A DNA stretch of 64,000 nt from Kordiimonadaceae bacterium (GTDB lineage Bacteria > Pseudomonadota > Alphaproteobacteria > Sphingomonadales > Kordiimonadaceae). Of this stretch, positions 58,468-64,000 are shown piece after piece. The notes beneath the pieces are model-generated. The model was not told the origin of the DNA. It made no database searches and was given only the letters and a program-made list of their open reading frames with translations. The stretch is from NCBI GenBank assembly GCA_017640725.1, contig JAEPQB010000002.1, forward strand, positions 558,001-622,000, read 5' to 3'. The number at the start of each line of letters is the position of its first letter. The first letter of the stretch is position 1. The position numbers and the translations under genes were made by a program.

Positions 58468-59195
58468 CGCTTCCACTCTTCGCGGCTTACGCCCTTCAGT
58501 TTTTCAACAGTGCGCAAACCGCCAAGCCCAAGCATGGAAAACAGCACGGTCACCAATGTTTCAGTACCATTGAGCGCCGGCGGCGCGGGTGTTTCTGGGA
58601 AAAAGGCGAGCCGCAACCAGTTAACAATGTCGTGGCCCATAAAGTGCCAAGCGAGCGCAAGGCCACAAATCCATCCGATAAACTTGCGCTTAAGCCCATC
58701 GCGAGCCCCTTTCAGGTTCAGCCGTTCCGCCAGCGCCGCAGCGTCCAGCGCGCCATCGCCCGCTTTACCCCCGTAACGGTCCGGGCGTCGTGACTTCAAT
58801 AAAAACATCAACATGCTGTCCGAATAGTCGGCCACATGGCCCACCACCTCGCCGCCGCGGTAGATGGGTTTTTCAACGCCGGTGACCGCGCGCCGGTAAG
58901 CTTCATCCTCGATAACATCAGTGCCTGCATCCTCTGCACGCTGCCAGCGGTCCGCGAATGCGCGGTCGCTCTCGCGCCAGTTATGGGGCTCATCAAACGC
59001 GGCACCAGCGGCTTCTGCCGCTGCACGCACACTGTGGCCTGCGGATAACGCGTTCAGGAAAGCCTTCTTTTGCAGGGCCAGATCAATTTGGGTAGCAGCA
59101 TCGCTTTGGCTAGCAAGATCACTGGGGACGACAACATCACTGGCGCTGCGTGCCCCGCCCGGGCGCGTCTTCTCGCCAGTTTCTTCTGCAGCCAC
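58464..59195 (-). CDS. Terminase small-subunit-like/3TM holin fusion
   Basis: Residues 35-140 resemble phage/GTA DNA-packaging terminase small subunits: KKAFLNALSAGHSVRAAAEAAG, WRESDRAFADRWQRAEDAGTD and YSDSMLMFLLKSRRPDRYGG. The C-terminal 85 residues look like the GTA-type three-helix holin: FIGWICGLALAWHFMGHDIV and the ending VLFSMLGLGGLRTVEKLKGV. The frame reaches 59228 with a TTG, but GTG at 59195 has AGGAGG six bases upstream, so 243 residues are annotated. A single polypeptide joining packaging and lysis roles is odd. It belongs to a phage-like island. Confidence 0.7.
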   Translation of the reverse strand: MAAEETGEKTRPGGARSASDVVVPSDLASQSDAATQIDLALQKKAFLNALSAGHSVRAAAEAAGAAFDEPHNWRESDRAFADRWQRAEDAGTDVIEDEAYRRAVTGVEKPIYRGGEVVGHVADYSDSMLMFLLKSRRPDRYGGKAGDGALDAAALAERLNLKGARDGLKRKFIGWICGLALAWHFMGHDIVNWLRLAFFPETPAPPALNGTETLVTVLFSMLGLGGLRTVEKLKGVSREEWKR

Positions 59196-59310
59196 GCGGC
59201 GCCTCCTGAAACAAAAACGCCCCGGCAATGGATGCCGCGGCGCTGTTACAACTGTGTTCGTTTAACTGTCCCTATGGTGCACCAGAATGCTTTTGGGTGC
59301 AAGCTTTATT

Positions 59311-59325
59311 TTACGTTTTTCGTAA
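59311..59325. promoter_or_regulatory. Operator palindrome TTAC-N7-GTAA, site 1
   Basis: TTACGTTTTTCGTAA is a perfect inverted repeat of five bases around five T residues. It lies 116 bases upstream of the GTG of the terminase/holin fusion. The 17-base word CGTTTTTCGTAATTTTA (59314-59330) is repeated exactly at 63739-63755 beside the repressor gene. It is thus likely a repressor site. Confidence 0.6.
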
Positions 59326-59655
59326 TTTTATGAAAAGAGGCAAATTCTCGGATTTGGTTGGAAGTCTGCTGTACCTCACGTTCCACCAAATGGCGCTTAT
59401 CCGCTGCGAGTGAAATGCAGCCATTCGGCTATAATGCCGAGCTTGCCACCTAATCGCCAGGTGCGGACTTCAGGTGCCTGCCTGGGACGCTTGGAGCAGC
59501 TGGAGGTGCTGGATTGCCCTGTACCTACTTTTCAACGTTGGCGACCGACCAACCCCACCGACTCAAACACTACCGATTAGTTTGTGAATGATAGAAAGGT
59601 GGGAATTACCGGGCGATAACCAGCAGTTCAGAGAACGCGATGCAAAACCAATGTA

Positions 59656-59705
59656 AAAGGGCCGCACATAGCATTTAGAAAAAAAAGCCTAACACACGGC
59701 CCTTT
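59656..59705 (-). terminator. Hairpin downstream of exported methyltransferase gene
   Basis: AAAGGGCCG and CGGCCCTTT form a nine-pair stem with a long A-rich loop of about 32 bases. It begins about 22 bases after the methyltransferase stop. The long loop makes termination uncertain. Confidence 0.45.
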
Positions 59706-59727
59706 AAAAACTGAATTTAGCGGAGAA

Positions 59728-60477
59728 TTATTTTTTCTTAAACTTCAACACCATTCGGTTTGATGTACCGCTAGAAAGTTCACTACCGTCATCTTCGGCA
59801 TTCGCTAAGAAGTCAGCTTCTGCTTCCAATACAAAACCACCTTTTTCCAATTCTGCTATAGCTGCATCTTTTGCAATACGGTGAAGCGTATGACCAACAG
59901 ATAATGGTGCACCGTCCGCCGCCGCATGATCAACGATTGCAAGTGTACCGTCCAATTTTAATGCTTTGTGGAACTGTGCCAAGGCGCGTTCCACATTATG
60001 TTTTGTCCCACCGTCCGCAGCATCCCAAAAATCATGAAATCTTTCTACAAGATAGATGCTGTCATATTTGCCTGCTTCTAACTCCATTTCATCAACTTCA
60101 GCTACAAGTTCGGTCACATTCTGCATGCGTCCTTCAACGGCCAGTCGTTTTACTAATGCATCTTTAGTATATGTTTTGTAATCCTCATTATTATGCGCAT
60201 CGACTTCACCTTTGGAACCAACTGCCCCAGATAATATTTCCGCGTAATATCCACCAGCCGATAACATTTCCAAAACAACATCGCCTTCTGATGTACCCAC
60301 AAATTTCAATAATTCAGCCGGTTTACGTACCGCGTCACGTTGGCGATCGGTCTCTGGTCTTGCGGGATTTTCAATGGCACGCTGTATTGTGTCGCTCGCA
60401 ATAGAGCTCAGGCTAAAAGTATAAGAAACAGCAACGGCGCCAAGTCCTGCTGCTACAATTCTGCTAAATTTGTTCAT
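59728..60477 (-). CDS. Exported class I SAM methyltransferase-like protein
   Basis: A 249-residue protein with an N-terminal signal peptide (FSRIVAAGLGAVAVSYTFSL, cleavage near ASDT), followed by a methyltransferase-like fold. ERLRKPAELLKF-type start, VVLEMLSAGGYYAEILSGAVG (a changed motif I) and ALKLDGTLAIVDHAA are visible. Proteins of this exported methyltransferase-like family exist in several proteobacteria; SAM is not expected in the periplasm, so its real role is unclear. A/T content is clearly above that of its neighbours, and a weak inverted repeat (ATCTTTCC/GGAAAGAT) lies in the leader. It may have come by transfer. Confidence 0.8.
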   Translation of the reverse strand: MNKFSRIVAAGLGAVAVSYTFSLSSIASDTIQRAIENPARPETDRQRDAVRKPAELLKFVGTSEGDVVLEMLSAGGYYAEILSGAVGSKGEVDAHNNEDYKTYTKDALVKRLAVEGRMQNVTELVAEVDEMELEAGKYDSIYLVERFHDFWDAADGGTKHNVERALAQFHKALKLDGTLAIVDHAAADGAPLSVGHTLHRIAKDAAIAELEKGGFVLEAEADFLANAEDDGSELSSGTSNRMVLKFKKK

Positions 60478-60790
60478 TATCTTTCCTATCCTTTTTTAAA
60501 TGAAGGAAAGATCACTCTTTATTCATTAAAACTCAAATAGTTTCGATATAACATAACATATTTGTTATCTGAGGTTAAAAGTATACGCCCGTCCAATAGC
60601 CTTAAGTTGCTTCTTCTAGCCAATTACCGCGGGAGCTCCAATATTTCACTTGGTCAAAGGTTGCCGTCTCTTTCTGGTCCAACTAAATGACCGCAGTGGG
60701 TCAAACTCAGGCATTCGTTAATTGAGGATTGGAAGTCCGTTTCTGGCGCAAGCGGTCATCTATGCCAGCGAAGACAATAGTGGGCGCAGA

Positions 60791-60832
60791 AAAAGAAAAA
60801 GCCCGCTCCGGGGCTAGGCCCCGAGAGCGAGC
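60791..60832 (-). terminator. Strong minus-strand terminator
   Basis: On the minus strand GCTCTCGGGGC pairs with GCCCCGGAGC with one bulge around a three-base loop, then a T-rich run follows (T5, C, T5). It ends some transcript that starts to the right, yet the nearest minus-strand gene ends about 420 bases away. Confidence 0.75.
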
Positions 60833-61068
60833 TAATTCAGTCACTATGGCTCGTACGAGAGTGCATCATTACCGCCATTTACGCAAGCATTTTTTTTCGA
60901 AATCACACAGCCCTAGTTGGCTGTTTGGTCAAGATTCGCTAACCACTTGATTTGACGTCAAAACCCTCAGCACGTGCCGGCACAAAGCCCGGATATCCTA
61001 GGGTGCCTGCGAATTATAACTGGAATTTTACCAAAATTATCGCTATGCAAGGTTCCGTTAGGGGGCAT

Positions 61069-61087
61069 GACCAGTTGGGTACTGGTC
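61069..61087. promoter_or_regulatory. Inverted repeat before the small-protein gene
   Basis: GACCAGT, five bases, ACTGGTC: perfect seven-base arms, 40 bases before the ATG at 61127. It could be an operator or a leader hairpin. Confidence 0.45.
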
Positions 61088-61126
61088 ATTTACATACTGA
61101 CAGATTGATTTAGGGAGACAATCAAG

Positions 61127-61246
61127 ATGCGTCAGAACTATTGGAACGCGCGCGCGCGTCATGGGGTAGCGTGCTGGGCCGGAATGGTCAGTTTCTTCGG
61201 GGTAATTGGTGGCGTTTTATACTGGAGCCTGTCTGTCACTATGTGA
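61127..61246 (+). CDS. 39-residue membrane peptide
   Basis: A short gene: ATG at 61127, stop at 61244-61246, and AGGGAGA nine bases upstream as ribosome site. The product begins MRQNYWNARARHGV, a basic, Arg-rich stretch with an N-x-x-R-x-R-H pattern, and then has one likely membrane helix (residues 15-34, with FFGVIGGVLYW). It converges with the PAS gene, the stops lying 5 bases apart. The size and single helix resemble small membrane toxins or regulators, but the function is unknown. It is a coding prediction only. Confidence 0.5.
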   Translation: MRQNYWNARARHGVACWAGMVSFFGVIGGVLYWSLSVTM

Positions 61247-61251
61247 TGGGG

Positions 61252-61890
61252 TTACGCGGGCCGCATCCCACCAAGATGTTTGTTGCTTGCGTCCGGTACA
61301 CCAAAACCAAGGTCAACATAATCCAATCTTTTGAGAACGGACTTGAGCACAGGTCCGTTTTTCATATCTGACACCCGCATTACCGCAAGCGGTATCATCA
61401 GGCCAATGGAATAGCGCGGGATGCCGTTTTCATCCGCCAGCGGAAAGCCCTGACTGCGCACATGAAAAATCTTGCCGTTTTGGAAGGTGACTTCCCGCTC
61501 AAGGATGGCGGCGCACGGCTGGGCCAGTGTTTGGTGAATAACTTCCCGGTACACCGGTTTGTCTTCTGGTGGACAAACGGCCAGATAGTTCATACCCGTG
61601 ATTGATACGCCGGTAATTTCGTCAAGCGCCGTGCCGCACAGACGGATATAGACATGGTCGGCACTGATCCGCTCCAACAAATAAATGTTTGGCAAAAGCG
61701 GCACAATATCGGCCGGGTTAAACAACGGCCGCCTGGGCACCTGTCCATCAGCCTGCGCCTTTAATCCGTGCCAATATTGGGTCAGTTGATCGAACCCAGC
61801 GATCCCAACCACAGCTATTCCCTTCGTCGCCAAAAACGGGCTTGCACATCGCCCGTTTGCTTCAGCGTTTCGAAATCCCCAAGAAACCAT
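61252..61890 (-). CDS. PAS_5-like PAS domain protein
   Basis: A 212-residue protein whose middle (residues 35-170) has the PAS_5 layout: LTQYWHGLKAQADGQVPRRP, then IVPLLPNIYLLERIS, VYIRLCGTALDEITGV and ILEREVTFQNGKIFHVRSQGFPL. No catalytic or DNA-binding output domain is visible. It is the closest kin in this window of the protein at 35151. It lies among phage-like genes, though this family is chromosomal elsewhere. Confidence 0.75.
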   Translation of the reverse strand: MVSWGFRNAEANGRCASPFLATKGIAVVGIAGFDQLTQYWHGLKAQADGQVPRRPLFNPADIVPLLPNIYLLERISADHVYIRLCGTALDEITGVSITGMNYLAVCPPEDKPVYREVIHQTLAQPCAAILEREVTFQNGKIFHVRSQGFPLADENGIPRYSIGLMIPLAVMRVSDMKNGPVLKSVLKRLDYVDLGFGVPDASNKHLGGMRPA

Positions 61891-61899
61891 AACACAAGC

Positions 61900-62487
61900 C
61901 TAAGACTGTGCCAAAATGATACTGGCGAGCCATTTGAGGCCGTTTTCATAGCGGCGTTTGAGGGTCCAGCGTGACAGGCTTGCCCCCATGCTGCGGCGCA
62001 CTTTTGCCCATGGCAGCTTGGCCTGGCGCTCGCCGTCCTGGTGCCAGGCCGCCCAAAAGAGAAGCTGCCGATCGGTCGCGTCGGGCAGCAGCGGCAACAG
62101 GTCAAGTGTCGGCTGCATCTGGTCGATGTCTCGGGGGTCAATGCGGGTGCGCAGGCGGGCCTGCAGGCTAGTGAGCGACACCGGCGCATAGTCACCGGCG
62201 CTGGCGTGCGCGTCTGGCCAGATCATGGTGCGCATGGACAGAAGGCCTCGCTCCCGGTCGGGCAGGCGGCGCAGTGTCCAGGCGGCGTTAACAAGGCGCG
62301 TCTCCACCAGTTCGGTGAGCGCTGCAAGGCGCTCCTCTCTCGACTTGGCATGTGCCTCGGGCGAAAGCGTCAGTTCAGCGACACTGATGGAGGCAGGTGT
62401 GGTTTTGTGGGCGGTGATGGGGGAAGTGGGAGCGGTCATGGGGTGCCTTTCATTAGAGGGGGAAGATGTCGGGACGATGCGTTGCAT
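61900..62487 (-). CDS. DUF6362-like phage-type protein
   Basis: A 195-residue protein with LVETRLVNAAWTLRRLPDRERG, a later DQMQPTLDLLPLLPDATDRQLLFWAA and the ending WTLKRRYENGLKWLASIILAQ. This order fits DUF6362 as I recall it: a helical core with a helix-turn-helix-like C-terminus found in phage and GTA-like regions. A second start at ATG 62439 is possible. It follows the DUF1376 gene by nine bases on the same strand. Function unknown; perhaps DNA-binding. Confidence 0.6.
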   Translation of the reverse strand: MQRIVPTSSPSNERHPMTAPTSPITAHKTTPASISVAELTLSPEAHAKSREERLAALTELVETRLVNAAWTLRRLPDRERGLLSMRTMIWPDAHASAGDYAPVSLTSLQARLRTRIDPRDIDQMQPTLDLLPLLPDATDRQLLFWAAWHQDGERQAKLPWAKVRRSMGASLSRWTLKRRYENGLKWLASIILAQS

Positions 62488-62496
62488 TGGCGGTGA

Positions 62497-63624
62497 TTAG
62501 GGGACGGTCAGCCAGTTCCAGGCGCGGCCATACTCAGCCCTGATTTCTGCCGGGATCAGCGGCGCGGGTGAGAACCTGGGGTTTGCGCCAAGCGTGCGCG
62601 TGGCAAACTCGGGGTGGTCTGCCGGGATAAACCAATTCTGGCTCATATAATCACCGCGGAAGGCGCTTGAGGGGTCCCCAAGCAGGCGGCGCCAATGGGC
62701 GGCACTCTCTGGCTCAAACGGTGTTTTATCGGATTGCGGTATGGCGGGTGGCGGCGCGTCGGCGTGCGCTTCCAGCACCGCCTCCCTGAAGTAAGCAAGC
62801 CGCTTGGGCAAGGTGCCGGTGCGCTTTTGCTCGCGCGCCATCATGCGTTTGATGGTCGGCTTAATCGTCGCTTCAAAATCCACGCCCGCGGCCTGCCAGG
62901 CGGCCAGTGTTTGCCCGTCGAGGACCACACCGGCACCACACAAGGCGGACAGCTCTTGATGCCAGTGCCAAGCAGAGTCCAAAACCAAACTATCAGGCTT
63001 GGCCGCTGCTTTGGTTTTGGTTGCTTTGTTTTCGTTTGCAGAGTGGTGGGTATTTTGGTGGATGGTTTGCTGAGCCTTTTGCTGGGTGTGTTGGTTAAGC
63101 GACTTGCGAGACTGCTGCTCAGGGGCTGGCTCCGAATGTTGCCCTGAATGTTGCCCCGAACTTCGCTCTGAACTTCGCTCTGAACTTTGCGCTGGGCTTT
63201 GCCTAGGGTTTTCCCCTGTAGCCTGTCCAGAGTTTTGCGTTGGGCTTTGCGCTGGGCTCTGTTCCGGTCCCGGCTTTGCCGAACGTTTCAGCGCGCGGGC
63301 CCTGCCGCCCTTGGCGCCGCTGGCACGGTTGCGCGCCACCCGCGCGGCGACGTCGGCATACACGCTGGTCAGTTTCGCCTGACGCCACAAACCGCCCTCA
63401 ATGTCAAAGAAGCTCTGAAGCACTGGTTTCATGCGCCGCCATTTGGTGGGCGACAGGCCCGCAATGCGCGCCAAGGCACCATCATCGTCCACCAGAGCGC
63501 ACTCGCGCGAGCGCCAGGCACACATCAGCAGCAACAGATAGGCGCCGTGCTCTTCCGTTGTCAGGTGACGGGTGTCAGCCAGATAAGCATCAGTAAACAG
63601 GGGCATAGCAGGGTAAGCGGCCAT
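62497..63624 (-). CDS. DUF1376 (YdaU-like) phage replication-type protein
   Basis: The start is ATG at 63624 with AGGAG five bases upstream. The first 110 residues are the DUF1376 domain (AYPAMPLFTDAYLADTRHLT, then EEHGAYLLLLMCAWRS), known in prophage replication modules near repressor genes. Then comes a Lys/Arg patch, a 90-residue Ser/Gln/His-rich linker made of short repeats (SAQS/SERS/GQHS types), and a C-terminal domain of 160 residues with no strong match. The low-complexity linker explains why long frames occur on the other strand. Divergent from the repressor gene. Confidence 0.8.
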   Translation of the reverse strand: MAAYPAMPLFTDAYLADTRHLTTEEHGAYLLLLMCAWRSRECALVDDDGALARIAGLSPTKWRRMKPVLQSFFDIEGGLWRQAKLTSVYADVAARVARNRASGAKGGRARALKRSAKPGPEQSPAQSPTQNSGQATGENPRQSPAQSSERSSERSSGQHSGQHSEPAPEQQSRKSLNQHTQQKAQQTIHQNTHHSANENKATKTKAAAKPDSLVLDSAWHWHQELSALCGAGVVLDGQTLAAWQAAGVDFEATIKPTIKRMMAREQKRTGTLPKRLAYFREAVLEAHADAPPPAIPQSDKTPFEPESAAHWRRLLGDPSSAFRGDYMSQNWFIPADHPEFATRTLGANPRFSPAPLIPAEIRAEYGRAWNWLTVP

Positions 63625-63735
63625 CAAGGCTCCTTTTGAACATCATTTGAAAACAAGCGTGAAAACCTTCGGCCCATGGCAGGGGAAGGTTAAAAGGTCA
63701 GCCATGGCAGGCGACGAATTTGATGCAGATATTAT

Positions 63736-63750
63736 TTTCGTTTTTCGTAA
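63736..63750. promoter_or_regulatory. Operator-like site 2
   Basis: TTTCGTTTTTCGTAA, one mismatch from the perfect palindrome at 59311. It overlaps the 17-base word that recurs at 59314. It lies between the DUF1376 start and the repressor start. Confidence 0.55.
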
Positions 63751-63791
63751 TTTTAGCAAGCAAATTTTCTGCGAAAAGCTGTTGCATTTTT

Positions 63792-63806
63792 TTACTAAAT
63801 TCGTAA
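63792..63806. promoter_or_regulatory. Operator-like site 3
   Basis: TTACTAAATTCGTAA has the same TTAC-N7-GTAA form, 56 bases from site 2 and 10 bases before the repressor start codon. Two sites flanking a divergent promoter region fit a phage repressor operator. Confidence 0.55.
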
Positions 63807-63816
63807 TAGTCCCTAA

Positions 63817-64000
63817 ATGCCTGCGCAGGACTGGATAAGAGCCGCTTTAAAAGAGCGGGGCTTCAAACTGAAGGATGCCGCAGCGGCGCTTAACATTACG
63901 CCGCCGCGCATGACCGATATTTTGAAAGGCATGCGCGAAGTTCAGTCCGACGAGATCCTGCCACTTTCGAAACTCCTTGGCCTGTCCTCCCGCTCGCTCC
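63817..64000 (+). CDS. XRE-family repressor-like protein, partial
   Basis: The ATG at 63817 opens a frame that runs off the right edge; 61 residues are visible. The sequence QDWIRAALKERGFKLKDAA, then LNITPPRMTDILKG is a phage-type helix-turn-helix of the XRE/Cro-C1 class. It lies divergent from the DUF1376 gene with operator-like palindromes between. It is probably the island's repressor, possibly with a LexA-type peptidase domain beyond the edge. Confidence 0.7.
   Translation, partial: MPAQDWIRAALKERGFKLKDAAAALNITPPRMTDILKGMREVQSDEILPLSKLLGLSSRSL

Larger units (their letters stand above)
59229..59727. other. Intergenic region beside the phage-like fusion gene
   Basis: About 500 bases without a gene. 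It holds one palindromic operator (59311-59325) and a terminator-like hairpin (59656-59705). TATAAT-like DNA occurs near 59430. I find no tRNA or other RNA. Confidence 0.55.
60478..61126. other. Gene-poor region with terminator and palindromes
   Basis: About 650 bases with no convincing gene; a 73-codon frame at 60729 does not look coded. It has a strong minus-strand terminator (60791-60832), a perfect palindrome TTTGACGTCAAA (60951-60962), and a 7-base inverted repeat before the small gene at 61127. The minus-strand segment ahead of the terminator has no coding frame, so a small RNA is possible. Confidence 0.5.

Noticed and set aside
59391-59600. Possible tRNA or structured RNA
   Set aside because: No cloverleaf or anticodon arm could be built by eye.
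60729-60950. 73-codon plus frame
   Set aside because: It runs through a strong terminator hairpin and has no ribosome site or recognisable content.
61141-61371. 76-codon plus frame overlapping the PAS gene
   Set aside because: The better frame is the 39-codon one at 61127, which has a proper ribosome site; the longer frame lacks one.

Overview
The window reads as a chromosomal segment of a marine-type alphaproteobacterium. Type I secretion/RTX genes, a Kps-type capsule, DUF805, PAS_5-like proteins and phage/gene-transfer-agent-like genes together fit that class. Kordiimonadales or a related order is a guess from gene content only. Base composition is moderate and most genes lie on the minus strand.

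Left block (1-12.4 kb, minus strand). A giant-repeat RTX protein is followed by its own ABC exporter and HlyD-type adaptor, and then by a train of glycan genes: an unrecognised 715-residue protein with a duplicated module, a GT2 glycosyltransferase, a DegT-family sugar aminotransferase, and, running off the left edge, a protein resembling the HMW1C/GT41 cytoplasmic adhesin glycosyltransferases. Spacing of a few to about 50 bases suggests one export-plus-glycosylation operon.

Capsule block (12.6-28.7 kb). A plus-strand operon (galE, a sulfotransferase, a GT4 enzyme and two unknowns) faces minus-strand genes for a second sulfotransferase-like protein, a GT2 enzyme, and the export set KpsD/E/T/M plus KpsF and KpsS.

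Middle block (28.7-38.2 kb). Mostly housekeeping and accessory genes: a DUF1579-like secreted protein, a LytS/LytTR-type two-component pair, a LysR regulator divergent from an NAD-dependent epimerase-like gene with three operator palindromes exactly 21 bp apart, a POT/MFS transporter, a PAS protein, DUF805, a peroxiredoxin, and a DUF6161-like membrane protein. Two related long hairpins lie here, each downstream of a gene.

Sulfation/Kdo block (38.3-50.7 kb). CysD and a CysN-CysC fusion make PAPS. Next come a methyltransferase, a sulfotransferase, two more sulfotransferase-like genes (one with a probable ATT start, one fused to TPRs), then kpsC-kdsB-kdsC-kdsA and a phosphopantetheinyl transferase. 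With KpsF, all four Kdo steps (A5P isomerase, KdsA, KdsC, KdsB) are encoded here. KpsC and KpsS would build the poly-Kdo linker, and PAPS with five sulfotransferase-type genes implies a sulfated capsule.

Second RTX gene (50.9-55.7 kb). A 1599-residue RTX protein without a neighbouring exporter. It shares its C-terminal signal style and a roughly 180-residue non-RTX module (three copies) with the first RTX protein (one copy), so it probably uses the same exporter in trans.

Right end (55.8-64 kb). An unknown protein divergent from a lipoprotein gene, then a phage- or GTA-like island: a terminase-small-subunit/3TM-holin fusion, an exported methyltransferase, a 39-residue membrane peptide, a PAS_5 protein, a DUF6362-like protein, a DUF1376 replication-type protein and the start of an XRE repressor. 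Similar TTAC-N7-GTAA palindromes occur upstream of the fusion gene and beside the repressor gene, suggesting shared control.
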